Positions 1-11,210 of a DNA stretch of 64,000 nt are shown here, piece by piece. The notes beneath the pieces are model-generated. The model had not been told where the DNA came from, made no database searches, and saw nothing but the letters and a program-made list of their open reading frames with translations. Within the stretch, counting starts at the first letter, position 1. Each line of letters begins with the position of its first letter. The position numbers and the translations under genes were made by a program. Origin of the DNA: Euglena gracilis (taxonomy: Eukaryota; Euglenida; Euglenophyceae; Euglenales); the NCBI GenBank assembly GCA_039621445.1, contig CP154955.1, forward strand, positions 49,274,086 to 49,338,085, in the 5' to 3' direction.

Positions 1-1348
1 AATGGGGGGGGGTAATGCGCATTAAAAAAAAGTTACAAATAATATGTTTGGAGAATAACATTGCTGGAAAAAGGTAAAACCGCTGACATCCTGAAGCAGT
101 ACAAATACATCGGCTGGGTCCAGGGAAAAAAAAGACCCTTCAGCAGGTCTGGCACACCAGAACCCCCCAGCACAAGGGCCCACCTACCCCCCCCCACCTG
201 ACCGGTTGGCTGGCACTGGGGCCCAAACAGTTTCCCAAGCGGACCCCTAACAGTTTCTCCTTGGAAGGGAAAGCCAATGACATTTGAACCGAGCAGCTAA
301 GCCGACACTGGGACCCTGGCAACTTCCCATCGTGAGTGGTAATGAGACCTGGATAGTCTTCCTGGGGGGACTGACGAGTTCTCAGAAATGAAAATATCCC
401 GGGGGGGGGAAGCAAATTCGTCGCTGTGTAACTTCCCTGTAACTTCCCTCGCCCGACCTTTCGCAATGGGCGGCACCAAGCGCAGACAGCAGTCCACAGC
501 GGGTCAATTGCTGGACTCCACGAGGTCAAAAGGGAAGGGATTAAGGCCCGGAGGCCAGAGGGGCAACTGTGATGGCGCAGGCGCATCGCTGCTCTGTGGC
601 CGGGGGGAGTTCCTCCACAATATACTCACATACACTCGCTGAGTCACTGGCGGACCCCCTCCCCCGCCTTGGGGTGGTTGATGTTTTTCTCAGAGTGACC
701 GACTGGTTTTTGGCTTGACCCTCCCCTTATGGGTGGGGTCGGCAAAAAACAACAACACCAAAATGGCCTGGCACCAAAAGCGCCACAATAAATTATTTTA
801 CGTTGTATTTATTATCATATCATATTATATTATTTTTTTTGCCTTTTTCTTCAAATTTGTGGCGCTTCGCACCAAAATGATAAAAAAAAAACCCATATTT
901 TGGAGGAAACTTACAGGCATTTGGATGAAAAATGTCAACAATATCTCACCAAATGAGGCTTGAGAAGTTTGTAAAATGTCAAAAATTTTGAGAACTTTTT
1001 CTTAAAAGCACACCCACTAATACCCACTAAAAGCCCCAAAATAAGCCTCCCCAAGCAGATGACCTTTAAAAAGGTGGGTAAGGACCAGAGGGGGGGAGCT
1101 TAGACAAGGTGGTGCTTAGACAAGGGGAGGGAGGTATAGGGAAAGCACATATGAAATGACTGGGAGTGACTGGGCTCCGGGGGGAGGGGCAGGGGTCCTG
1201 ACCCCCACCTCCCCGATCACCCAACCCCGAATAGAGCTTTTAGCAGCCCCCCCCCCCCCCAATGGAATCCTGACCTCGGGATTTTGTCGCTGTGTGGAAC
1301 AAGAGTCTCCCTCCAGGAAGAGAAATTTGACTTAATCCTGCATCTTCT
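1..1348. other. No convincing gene; G/C runs and short ORFs
   Basis: Short overlapping frames exist on both strands (for example 388-642 plus and 140-586 minus), but neither shows a recognisable domain or clear splice context. The stretch contains several G or C runs and an A/T-rich patch around 780-910. Nothing else was supported. Confidence 0.4.
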
Positions 1349-2165
1349 TAGGCGGCCTAACTCGCACTTAGCTTTGAAAATGACTGTAAATTTGCGCTGA
1401 CACGCAAATCCAAAAAAATTCTGTTTTCGAACACTGAGGCCTGAGACTCAGGACAGTCTGAGGATAGTGTCTCCCTGCACCCCAGGGCTTGGGGACGAAA
1501 GCAACGACTTGGAACTCCACGGTCTACGGGCACAGCGCTCCCGGGCCACAGTGTGCATGAACACACAGCGGCGGGTGATGAAACGAGGGTACTCCATTGC
1601 GCATTTGCGCTTTGGCGCAATTTTTTTTTCATTACAAAAAATAAATCCATTTACGCTTTGGCGCAAATTTTTTACTTTTTTATATTTCAACATGTGGGTG
1701 ACCATTGCCGCACTTGAACGATGATAACAACTTTTGTGTCAACGTGTGTTTCCATTTGCGCCAAAGCGCAATGGGCAGGCTCATATGAAGAATAGAAATT
1801 TAAGAGTTATATTGCGCCAAAGCGCAAGTAGAAATACAATTTTTAAAATTGCAAAAGCAACATGGCTTGCGCCGAAGCGCAAATATAACTGGTCAAAAAC
1901 TTATCTCACAACGCAGGGAGAAAACGGCACTGGTAGAGTAAGAACACCAGAGGGGATAGAGCAGAAAAATGTAGTACAGGTGGACGGAAGCCTACTCTCA
2001 GTCACGTTGACTTAAAATTAATCAACATTGCGCGTCGGCGCAAGAGCCACGTTGCTTTTACAATTTTAAAAATGTATTTCTATTGCGCTTTGGCGCAATA
2101 TAACTCTTAAATTTCCATTTTGCACAAGCCTGCCCATTGCGCTATGGCGCAACAGCCATCAATTT
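1349..2165 (+). mobile_element. Palindrome-rich foldback element, copy A
   Basis: The stretch holds at least seven short palindromes of the type TTGCGCCAAAGCGCAA (near 1600, 1651, 1757, 1811, 1868, 2029, 2083, 2136). Segments of about 120 bp at 1758-1880 and 2029-2150 are inverted copies of each other, so the right part can fold into one long hairpin. A second copy in the opposite orientation lies at 9712-10322, and both carry the same edge text CCTAACTCGCACTTA and the same internal block GTGATGAAACGAGGG (GTAATGAAACGAGGG in copy B). No coding capacity was seen. It is best described as a non-autonomous foldback or MITE-like element; the superfamily is unknown. Confidence 0.7.
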
Positions 2166-2687
2166 TAATTTTCTATTTTTATCACTGCCGGTGGAGAGAG
2201 CAGTCCTGGAAGCATCTCATCACCAAAGTGGACAGAGCTCAGGTGGAGGGAAACCTTGCCTGGGACAGGAAGCCAACCCTCTGGTCTGCGAAAACAACCA
2301 CCAACTTCTTGATATCCAGACGTGTCTTGACCTGTGCGTTGTGAGCCCAACTGCCAGTGCCAGAGATTCCTCCCACTTGCCTCGTAGTTAAGCATGCCTG
2401 AGGGGCCCTTCTTTTTTTGGCCGACTTTTGAAAGTTCGGAAAATACCTGTTTGGAAAAGAACAGGCACCAGATGAACCCTGGGAGTCACAGCCAAGGAAA
2501 CAGTTTTCGGCGCCAAAAAGGTGTTTCAAAGAAGCTCGTCACCCCTCTTTCCTCACCCAGGATTTGAAGCACACAACTTTGGGGATGAGCGAATGGAATT
2601 GAGAAACCGAAAGGGTCCATTAACAACGGCGGAGAAGGGAAGACACGTTGACACACTTTTTTTTTCGGTAATTGCAACCCACCAGAC
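2166..2687. other. Unassigned sequence
   Basis: Overlapping short frames are open on both strands (2137-2391 plus, 2239-2529 minus), with no recognisable motif. Nothing further can be supported. Confidence 0.3.
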
Positions 2688-3091
2688 CAGGCCTCTGCTT
2701 AAGGACCCGGGGGGGGGGGGTACCGGCTAGCCAATCGGCTAGACACTGGAAAAAATGGACTAGCTAGACCCCCCTCCCCCCCGGGGGGGGGGGTCCGGGG
2801 GTCCCCCAACTGGAAAAAAATTTTCCTCCGGCGCTGCGCGCAGAGGTGGAAATGAGGTTTTTAATAGGTTTTTGGCTGATTTTGTTCCAAAAATTCCCAA
2901 AAATGGCCAAAAACGGGCATTTTTGACCATTTTTGGGGGGTCCCAAAAAAAATTTCCGGCGCTTTGCGCCGGCCACCGGAAAAAAATTTTACACTAGCTA
3001 GCCCTGCTAGAAATCCCATTAGCCAAATTTGGACTAGCTGCAGTCCAGCCCCCCCCTGGGGGGGTACTGCAATCCCTTAAGCAGAAGTCTG
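2688..3091. mobile_element. hAT-like MITE with perfect 8-bp target duplication
   Basis: Terminal inverted repeats are CAGGCCTCTGCTTAAGG on the left and CCTTAAGCAGAAGTCTG on the right. Both sides are flanked by the identical 8-mer CACCAGAC (2680-2687 and 3092-3099). The interior is made of G-run and C-run arms and a GGCGC/GCGCC hairpin (CGGCGCTTTGCGCCG near 2955). There is no open frame of note. CA-starting ends and an 8-bp duplication are the hallmark of hAT transposons. Degenerate relatives lie at 16484-16902, 50454-50830 and 56349-56698. Confidence 0.85.
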
Positions 3092-3329
3092 CACCAGACA
3101 GCCACATCACACCGGGCAGATGGAGGACATGGTTCAGCCAAAACAGGTCTTTCTGTCAACATCCCAAAAAACCCTACTTTGTGCACCGAGTGCAAGGTCA
3201 CTGAGGCTCCACAACCCACCGCACACGATTTGTCTTATTGGAACAGCCACTCCCTCCCCGGTGCCTGAATAGTTGAAAAGCACCAACCCAGCTTTGGGCA
3301 CAGCAGCGCTCAAACCCCCCTCATCATTC

Positions 3330-3600
3330 TCCTACCCCCCCCCCCTAGTCGTATGACCGGGTTCCTGCAACCTGTGACCGGGGGGGGGGGTGGTCGTAAC
3401 ACCCCCATAACCTGCAACCTGTGACCGGGGGGTGGTCGTAAATGCGGGGGCGGTCATAGGTAAGGTGGTGTTAAATTTTTCGCAACCTGCAACCTGTGAC
3501 CGGGGGGGGGGGGGGGTCATAACACCCCATGACCTGCAACCTGTGACCGGGGGGGTGGTCGTAAATGAGGGGTGGTCGTACGACCAGGGGGGGGGGTACC
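3330..3600. repeat. G-rich tandem repeat with ACCTGTGACCGGGG core
   Basis: The motif TGCAACCTGTGACCGGGG recurs about four times, each followed by a G run and a GGTCGTAA or GGTCATAA stretch. Similar pieces occur at 19.75-19.93 and 24.16-24.26 kb. It reads as a degenerate minisatellite with strong G-quadruplex potential. Confidence 0.6.
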
Positions 3601-4504
3601 TTATCGAAACCCCACCAGTGAGATTTAAACAAACGCACATAATAATACCCCCCTTCATAATAGAAAGTTGTTAGGGTCCCTGGTTCTGGCCAAACCTGTC
3701 AGGCGACAGTTTCCCGCGTTGGGGGGAGGGGCTTGGGGCTTCCAACTGAGGGAGGGGAATTTTACGGTTGGAGGCAGTTGCATGCCCAAAGAAACCCACC
3801 ATAACACCAAAAAAGTTTTTTCTTTCGATTTTCTTTCGAATTTAATTGCACAATTTTAAATTCTTTAAATTGATTGCCATTTCTTGCCAACTCCCGGATG
3901 TGAGAATGAACCCTCCGAACTGTCACCTACAGATCGGCCAGTACCACGCAACAGAATCACCTGTTGTTATTTCACAAACTGTGGAGCTTCTGATGCACCC
4001 AAGTTGGAGTGCGGACCATATTTGTATTCCCACATGAAATGCTCGAACCCCTGGGGAGGGGGTCAATTCCACTCTTCCAAAATCCAGTCACTGAATTTTA
4101 CCCCCCGGGGGGTTTGGCCACTCTGGGATGTGGGATCCAAGAAGGGAAAATTGACGCCGGTTTTGCGAGGTTTCCCCCTGTGTCTGAGCACCGCCCCCCT
4201 GGTCCTGACCCATACTTTGACAAAATAAGCCCCCACCCCCGGCACGCGTCCTTGCCCATCTTTTTCCGGAGCTTAGACGAGGGGGGGAGGAGGTACAACA
4301 GGTGCAAAATGGAACTTGGGAGTGGGGGTTGAAAAACATGCCGAAAAAAATTACTCGAAAACTTTACCAAAACACAAAAAAAAATGTAAAATGAGTTTGA
4401 GCATTTTCACAAAAATTTACCATATTTTTACTAAATCTAAAAAAAATACCAGAATTTTTTTGGCTCTGGCGGTCCCAGACTCCCCTTCCCCGGGTTTGAG
4501 GGTG
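3601..4504. other. No gene seen
   Basis: Only short frames without motifs. The block around 4060-4100 (CACTCTTCCAAAATCCAGTC) recurs in altered form near 19930 and 62430, marking another dispersed repeat. Confidence 0.35.
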
Positions 4505-4512
4505 GTCTGGAC

Positions 4513-4773
4513 CAGGCTTCTTTTTAAGACCCCGGGGGGAGGGGGGGCCACCCACCCAGTGTAGCGCGGGACCCCGGGGGGGGGGGGGCGGGGACCCCCC
4601 CAAAATCGGGCCCGTTAAAGGCAATTTTCAAAAAATTTCGGCGCTACGCGCCGAAAAGGTATACCCGGCACCTCCGGCGCGGGACCCCCCCCCCCCCGGG
4701 GGTCCGGCCCGGACCCACCCACCCACCCACCCCCCTCCCCCCTGGGGGGTCAGGTGACTTAAAAAGAAGCCTG
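4513..4773. mobile_element. hAT-like MITE, family A copy 1
   Basis: Ends are the perfect inverted repeats CAGGCTTCTTTTTAAG and CTTAAAAAGAAGCCTG. The flanking 8-mers are identical, GTCTGGAC at 4505-4512 and 4774-4781. The interior consists of G-run and C-run arms around the hairpin CGGCGCTACGCGCCG. Copies 2 and 3 are at 47777-47933 and 52247-52551. Confidence 0.88.
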
Positions 4774-4869
4774 GTCTGGACCCCCCAGGGGTCTGACCCC
4801 ATTCCCCTCTTCTGCACAAAATCAACGCACTTAACACCCAGGGCCTAGGGTTTAAGCACTTTCAGGCGA

Positions 4870-5505
4870 CAACGTTCACCTTCCCGAATTATGCTCCTTG
4901 GGTATGATGACACCATGAGGGAACACACGTCCAGACAAATGGGCCGAGGGAGCACCGATGCCCTCTGCTTCACAGTGTACTGGGGCTGGGCCAGGTACAC
5001 AGGAGGAGGAGACCAGGAGCGGGGGGGGGGGGCAGACACCCAGGAAAACGCCATCAAAGCGGAGGGGCAAACCGATGGTTCGCAGCGAGCCTCTCGGGGG
5101 AGGAGGGACAGGGTCGGCGGATGCAGAGAGAAAAAGATTCCTAAGGAAGATGAGGGGTTGGGTAATGGCGCACATCCCCCCCAGGTGGTTGGCCGGGCCA
5201 TGGTTGAAGGTAAGACCAGGGGGGCCAAGTTTGCATGTAAGGAGGAGGGCGGCCAAGCGCCCGGGGGGGGGGGGGGTATGTGGCGGTCCAAAAAAAAAGG
5301 ACACGGCCGGAAAAAATCGACGTATTCTGCAACAAGAAGGTCACATCGACTGCGTTTCATTGGGGCCTCTCTGTCGCAAGAAATCGGCAAAACAAAGCGG
5401 ACCCATCGATTGAGACGCTACGTGTGTGTGAGGAGACTGCGGTGGCATTTATTCCTGCGGTATGCCGAAACCATATCGCTGGCACGCATGTGAAGAGGTC
5501 GTGAA
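4870..5505. other. Region open on both strands, coding status unresolved
   Basis: A 200-codon frame is open on the plus strand (4891-5493) and others on the minus strand, broken by G runs that would shift a reading frame. On the minus strand near 5470 the text CQRYGFGIPQE follows a CAG acceptor-like site and resembles the RYGFI core of the cold-shock exons further up, but it runs into a stop. I cannot decide between a decayed CSD exon, the 3' end of the minus-strand gene and chance. Confidence 0.2.
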
Positions 5506-5719
5506 CAAAAAAATAGGCAAGTGGACCCTCGCTGGGCGACTATGGCCACCAATTGCTTGAGGCCAGTGGCAGGGAATTTTGGGGCGCCTGCAAGGACGTT
5601 GCCGTTCACCAGCCCTGCAAGAACCGGTGGTTAACGACCAGGAAGGGAGCAGGTGCGTCTTTTCTTCTTTTGGTGATGCGTCGAAAGTGTGTTCTGTGTA
5701 GACACTCTATGACGCGAAC

Positions 5720-5935
5720 CCTGGTGAGGTTGGGGTCAGGGTGGGGGTCAGGGTTGGGGGGGTGGAGTGGGAGGGTTAAGGTAAGGGGAGGCGTAGTAGG
5801 AGGAGGCTCTGGAGCCTCCTCGAACGAGGTTTGAGGAGGCTCTAGAGCCTCCTCGGACGTCGTTCGAGGTCGTTTGAGGTCGTTCCAGGAGGCTCCAGAG
5901 CGCTCCAGAGCCTCCTCCCGCGCACAGGCATCCAA
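5720..5935. repeat. GAGGAGGCTC palindromic tandem repeat
   Basis: The palindromic module GAGGAGGCTCTAGAGCCTCC and close variants occur three times between about 5805 and 5920, joined by GTCGTTTGAGGTCGTT-type spacers. It is preceded by a G-rich GGGTCAGGGT stretch. Confidence 0.6.
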
Positions 5936-6237
5936 ATATCACGAGATCCAGAACAGGAAACAAGGAAATACACGAAAAGAAGCCCAACTCTCTCTCACAC
6001 TCTCTCTCCCTCTCCCTCTCTCTCTATATCTCTGTGTCTGTTAGCACCAGTGTGGCGCACCACAAAGTCCAAAGATGAAAGTGGGACGTTCTCGTTCTGT
6101 CACATTTACTGCCAGGGGGCACGGACGACGCCACACAGCAGTTCACTGAAAAATATTGAGTCAACGACCATCAACGGGACGAGCCTTTGAAGCATGCTTT
6201 TTTGATCATAGCCAAACAAAATACATCTTTGGTTACG

Positions 6238-6610
6238 CTCCTTTTGGTGCATGCTGACCTTACCCTGTCCCTTCAACTAACACCATAGCTCCCATTTTTG
6301 CTGTTTCTTTTGCGTGCAAATTCACCAAACCCTGTCCCTTCAATTGATTGAAGTTGATTGAAATTCAATTGATTGCGTGAAGAATTGAAATTAACCCATT
6401 TATGAGCCATTACCATTTTTGTGCATGCTGACCTAACCCCAATCCCTTGAAAGTGTAACACCTTTTTTCCTTTTTTTCGTGTGCATGTTGACTTACGTTG
6501 TTAATTGAATGGATAGGGTTAAATCACACAAAAAGAAATGGCAAAAACGGGGCTATGTTGTTAATTGAAGGGATAGGGTTAGGCCAACATATGCACACAA
6601 AAAAGGAGTC
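6238..6610. mobile_element. Foldback element with long inverted arms
   Basis: The left arm (from 6238, text GTGCATGCTGACCTTACCCT and onward) pairs with the right arm ending near 6610 (GGGTTAGGCCAACATATGCA and onward). The pairing extends about 75 bp with mismatches. Secondary internal copies of the same motif occur near 6320, 6420 and 6482. There is no open frame, and no target duplication was identified. Confidence 0.6.
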
Positions 6611-6712
6611 TTAAAAAAGAAGTTGTCCCCCAAAAGCCAAAAATCCAGCCGCCCGAAGGGCACCTGGAAAGTAATTTAAAACTCGTCGATAGGGCGGAGG
6701 GGGGGCTTGGGC

Positions 6713-6973
6713 AGGCTGTTTTTTTACCAACCCCGGGGGGGAGGGGGGGTCCGGAGTGCCTGTGAGTGCCTGCCTGTGCCCGGCCACATTCCTTTGAAAA
6801 TAGGCCATTTTTGGCTCCCCGGCGCCTTCGGCGCTGGGGTTGTGCTAGGGCACTTGGCCGTGTGCCCTACCCCCCCCCCCCCGGGGTCGGATTGGGAGTG
6901 CCTTGGAGTGCCTGCCCAGGCAGGCACCCCGCCCCCCCCGGGGTGGGGTCGGCACCCGACTAAAATACAACCT
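6713..6973. mobile_element. TIR element with GT...AG ends, copy 1
   Basis: The element begins AGGCTGTTTTTTTACCAACC and ends CCGACTAAAATACAACCT. It shares its whole layout with 11211-11511: a GTGCCT-rich arm, the hairpin CCGGCGCCTTCGGCGC, a second GTGCCT arm and a GGCACCCGAC end. Read on the minus strand it starts CAG|GTTGTATTTTAG and ends TAAAAAAACAG, so the ends look like intron borders. The flanking 9-mers (GGCTTGGGC and GGTCTGGGG) match only partly, suggesting an older insertion. Confidence 0.65.
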
Positions 6974-7112
6974 GGTCTGGGGCTGGAAAAAGGTCTGGGG
7001 TTGGCAGGACCCCCCTCATCGGGGGGGGGGGGGATGTGGTCCACTTCGGCTTAAGCTACGCCCTACTATCCAGGTGAGATCGGGTTAAACTGCACCCCTA
7101 ATAGCAAAAATT

Positions 7113-7757
7113 TTGTTGCTTTCCGATCAAAATTCTCATGCAATGAAAAAATTGCCAGCAATTTATCAAACAGGGAGCAAATTTTCTCCCTCCTGGCGCC
7201 ATTCGCCCCCCAAAAGGGCTGAAATCCCGGCGAGGCCAGATTGGTGGGGAAAGAGGAGGACAACAAAAAAAAATCTGGGGCGGGGGGGGGGGGGGGGGGG
7301 AGGCAATTCGGGCTGGTGGAGGTTTGTGGTCAGAAAGAGTGAAAATGGCACCTGTGCAGAGAGCAGCAGCGGGGAGTCGTCAGACCACAATCAAATGACT
7401 ACCAACCGGCGCAGTGCCCAGCCTCCGCGGAGCGGGATAGGGATGGAGCACCCCCCTCAAACCCAGCGTCTATTGCAGATGTTTTGGATTTTGGAAGGGG
7501 TGTTGCTTTTCTGCAGGAGTTTATTTGGGTCGCAAACCTCTCCTCCACAAAACATCCAGAATGATGAAGAAAGATGGTTGTTTTTGTTCAGAACAAAAAC
7601 ACTCTCGATGGAGTGTGTGACCAATGTGAAGACCAGGAAATGGGGTGATTTTTTGAACATTTGGGCAGGGATAGAAGATCGTTTGAAAACCCCAGGGTGC
7701 GTCCAAGCTCAAATATCAGGGCAGGTGGGGGGGATCGGACCCCCTTTCAATGGGTGA
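7113..7757 (+). other. Open frame of 214 codons, function unknown
   Basis: An uninterrupted plus-strand frame runs through an otherwise unique stretch; its first third crosses a long G run. The second half is not low complexity, but the opposite strand is also partly open and no family motif, start context or splice signal is recognisable. It may be a remnant of a gene or chance. Confidence 0.2.
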
Positions 7758-9193
7758 AGACAGTTTTTTTGTGAACACAGGTGTGCACAAATATTTTTTT
7801 GGTGAACGTATATAAATACCAAAAAGAATTAACACATGGAGGGGGGGGATCATTGGTGAACGTTGAAAAAAAGCAAATAGAAACGTTGTGTTTCTTGATG
7901 CCTCATTTCTGTTCGTTGTATGTCTTCGTCGACTTGCAAGAGCCTAAAGGCAGTTCAAAAACACACATAACCCCCCCCCCCCAGAATAACTATGCTCCCT
8001 TGCAATGTCAGTGGACCGATCTTTGTGGCCCCTATTCCCTGCAAAGTTATTTGGATCTTTTTGGGCATTCCCCCCTGCGAAGTTGTTTTGGGGAACGCAA
8101 AGTGTTAGGGCACGCCAAAATATCTGGGAAGTGGGTTTACACACATGCACACACTCACGTGCACGTGAGCCCAGCAAATCCACTCCGGAGCTTTCATGTC
8201 CAAGAGCCTCAACAGATTTGAATAAATGATTTTCATGCAAAAACTTGAATCCCAAAACCTTACATTGAAACCTGTCGGCCCCTGCTAAAAAAAATGAACT
8301 CTGGGTCGCATTTCACTGGCAACCTTTCCACAGATCACCTCGATACTAATGCCGTGTGTGCCATACATCAGGGGTAAAATTGCCATCAGGGTCACTTTCC
8401 ACTGAAAACATATTTAACCCAAAAAGCATAATGGCACCTGGAACCTAACCCTCACGTGGGAAAATTTCTCATCTTATCGGTTAAAATAGGAAGCCATTGA
8501 TATGGGGGGCCATCATGATGATGTACCTTGGACAGGGGGGGGGGGTGCTATTTAAGCGACAACCAAAAAGCTCCCACATACCCATGGCGTCGGGGATCAT
8601 GTCCCCTCGGAGTATGGATATCTATAAACTGGTCATTAATTGGATATAATATGCGATATTATGTGCAATTGAACTTACAAAACTATAGGTAGTCGTCGAG
8701 GGGAATACTTTGAGCTTCTCAAAAAAAAATAGAATGCAACCACGAGGAGGGGGGCATCCTTCACTCGTTCCTGAAGACCTCCAGGAAACTTGCTGTGCAT
8801 GTGAAATGAGGCTGGGCAGGGCGGTGCAGCTGTGTGGGAGAGAGCCCAGCTGGACAGGTCGCTGCTGCAACGTTCTGTTCTGGCTTGAGAGAGGGTGAAT
8901 GCCACACATCCAATGCCAAGCTTATGTACTGCGCATCAGCATGATCTTTTGAAGCAACCGATACATTTTCCATCCATGCAATACCTCACTGAATGCGCCA
9001 CACAAAAAAGGCAACCTTGCATTGCACATACCCGCCCTTGCTTCAGAAACCCTTGAAGGCTGCACAGATAGGTCCAGGGGCGCTTTTTGGGACGATTCCA
9101 GATTCGGGTGCCGCCTCTGTGCAGGCTATGGCAGACCTCTAAGCAATGCCTGGAAAAGATATAGAGAATGAACCATGAGGGTCTTCCTGGCCT
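7758..9193. other. No gene supported
   Basis: Short open frames at 8710-8898 (plus) and 8622-8909 (minus) overlap and cannot be ranked. There are scattered G and C runs. Nothing else is seen. Confidence 0.35.
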
Positions 9194-9416
9194 CTGACCA
9201 AGGGCAGGGAGATATTCCGGTGGCCGAAAATTTTATTCCGGGGGTTTATTCCGGTTCATTCCGGGTTATTCCGGTTATTCCGGAATTTATTTCGGTTTAT
9301 TCCGGTCAATTTCTGTCTGAATAAACTTAGGATTTTTTGAAGTACAATTGGGCGAGGCGCTCACCTGGGCTTCAGGAATAGAGATGCATACCTTGGTTGC
9401 CCACCCTGCCAAGTGG

Positions 9417-9705
9417 TCACTTCGCACTTGGGAATGCGGGTCTGCACACCACAGCAGACCCCGGCCGTTCCGGGACAAACAAGCAGGTGAAAATTGGTGC
9501 TCGGGGTTTTCTCTTGAGGCAGGTCCCTGGCACCGCTGTCTCTTTACTTCCCAAAAATTGTCCCACAGAGTGTCTTAGGCCCTGTTGTGTCTCCCTCATT
9601 TTTGAAGCCTTGACTGTGCTCCCCAGATAATGCTCCACAGGCCAGGTGACTTTTGGCCCGTTTTGTTCCTTTTTTAGGCTTTGCAACCTGTCCATGAAGG
9701 TTTGC
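9417..9705 (-). pseudogene. Transposon-borne coding remnant, downstream part
   Basis: The frame reads protein-like text such as SRQTFMDRLQSLKKEQNGPK and continues to a stop at the left side of the element. Upstream it runs without break into the nested palindromic element, so the original protein was interrupted by that insertion. No family motif was recognised in this part. Confidence 0.4.
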
Positions 9706-9711
9706 CTGCTG

Positions 9712-10322
9712 AGGTGTCCGCTTCGGCGCAACAGCCATGCTAATTTGAATCTCAAAAATTTGTATTTCCATTGCGCCGTGGCGCAATATAACTCTGGAAT
9801 TTTCATTCTACATGAGCATGTTTTGTTTGCGGATGCACAATGAAAACACATGTTGACACATATGTTGTTATTATTGCGCAAATGCGCAATGATCCCCACA
9901 TTAAGAATTACAAAAAATAAAAACATTGCGCCAAAGCGCAATGATTTCATTTTTGTAATGAAAAAAACGTTTGTGCCATGGCACAACTGCGCAATGGAGT
10001 TCCCTCGTTTCATTACCCGGTGCTTTGGGGTTATGCACATTGGGCCCGGGGATCCCTGTGTCCGTACACTGTAAAGGTCCAAGTCGTTATTTTCGTCCTA
10101 ACCTGGGATTTTGAACCTTTTTCAAAATGGATCACAGGCTTAAAAACACCAAGAGAGCCCATTTCCTGGGTCCCAATAACTGCAAATGATGTACGTGCCA
10201 CCGTGGAGGGTCCCCACAGAACCAGAGGGCCAAAAGGGTGGGTTTCACCGCCAGGTTTCAAAAAGAATGCAACGTTGCGCTTAAGCGCAATGCAAATATC
10301 AAAACCTTAAGTGCGAGTTAGG
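9712..10322 (-). mobile_element. Palindrome-rich foldback element, copy B, nested
   Basis: This is the reverse-orientation copy of the element at 1349-2165. It shares palindromes of the type TTGCGCCAAAGCGCAA (9720, 9770, 9875, 9925, 9985, 10275), the block GTAATGAAACGAGGG on the minus strand, and the edge CCTAACTCGCACTTAA. It interrupts the coding remnant of the larger transposon around it and is therefore younger than that transposon. Confidence 0.7.
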
Positions 10323-10534
10323 CTGATTGAAAGATGATTCGCTTTGTCCAATGGGATCCCTGCCCCCAAAAATGGGCGTTTATATTGCCCTAGTTCATGT
10401 CTCTCAGAAGAACTCAGGGACAAACATTCACTAAGTGCAGCCCCACAAGTAGGGATAAAATCTAAACAAAAAAATGCATTAACCCTTGGTGTTAACAGGC
10501 AAAATGAAGGTGTGCTCCTGAAATTAAGTGCCAA
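10307..10534 (-). pseudogene. Transposase-like remnant with GAGIPLDKANH motif
   Basis: A 75-codon frame carries GAGIPLDKANHLSISL. A G-[IL]-P-[FL] motif followed by N or H residues is typical of the region before the catalytic core in hAT/DUF659 transposases; this is from memory of the family, not a search. The frame ends at the border of the nested palindromic element. It fits the CA-type ends of the surrounding transposon. Assignment is tentative. Confidence 0.4.
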
Positions 10535-10727
10535 CTGTGCTACGCTTGCGCTCCTTTGTTGCTGTTGTGATTTTGAAACCTGAAATTATATCAAACTTCA
10601 CCTTCATTGCCTTTGTGCCTTGCAGAATACTCAAGCCATTGGCTGGCACTTTTATTCCGGTTATTCCGGTTTATTCCGGTTTATTCCGGTTTATTCCGGA
10701 CCGGAATATCTCCCTTCCCCTGCTCTG

Positions 10728-11200
10728 ACATGAACCCTGCTCTGTGGAGCGCTTTCAAAACAAAACAAAAAACGATTCGTTTTTGATGGGAGATGTGCAT
10801 ATGCACCGTGTGCAACAGAAATGTAAACAACAACAACACATAAATGCATTGCAAAAAGAAGCACAACCAGTGACAACTCAGAACCTCAGTGGGAGATGCA
10901 GGAGGAGTGCACCAGGTCCGGGGGTGGTTGGCAGGGTTTGATGCGTCGCAGCTTTTCCCCAGAGCCCTGCAGGTCGATCAGAATGTTGAGTGGACCTCGT
11001 TGACGCGTTTACGGTTGGGGCTGGCTATCCGGTGGCAAGGCCCTCGCATCAAACCCCGGCCCCTGGGCAGGGTTTGGGGACCCGCGACGCCAGTCACTCC
11101 AACGTCAAATCTCGCAGAGCAGCACCGTCGTCGAAATCGGCGGCAGACCACGGAGGGTATGGGTTCGGGGGGTGGTCCCAGAAGGCAAACAACTGAGAAT
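10728..11200. other. No gene supported
   Basis: Frames are open on the plus strand (10889-11599) but cross the repeat element at 11211, so they are not a gene by themselves. There is no domain. Confidence 0.3.
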
Positions 11201-11210
11201 GGAAGACGAC

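Larger units (their letters stand above)
9194..10727 (-). mobile_element. Old DNA transposon with TTATTCCGG subterminal repeats, probably hAT-like
   Basis: The two ends share an imperfect inverted repeat of about 27 bp whose inner part is GGGAGATATTCCGG (left 9207-9220, right complement 10701-10714). Inside each end are clusters of TTATTCCGG (9225-9305 and 10650-10700), typical of subterminal transposase binding sites. Minus-strand coding remnants lie inside (10307-10534, 9417-9705), separated by a nested palindromic element. No target duplication could be matched, so it is probably an old insertion. Confidence 0.6.

Noticed and set aside
4891-5493. 200-codon plus-strand protein
   Set aside because: Contains G-run derived Gly tracts and is opposed by equally open minus-strand frames; kept only as an unresolved region.
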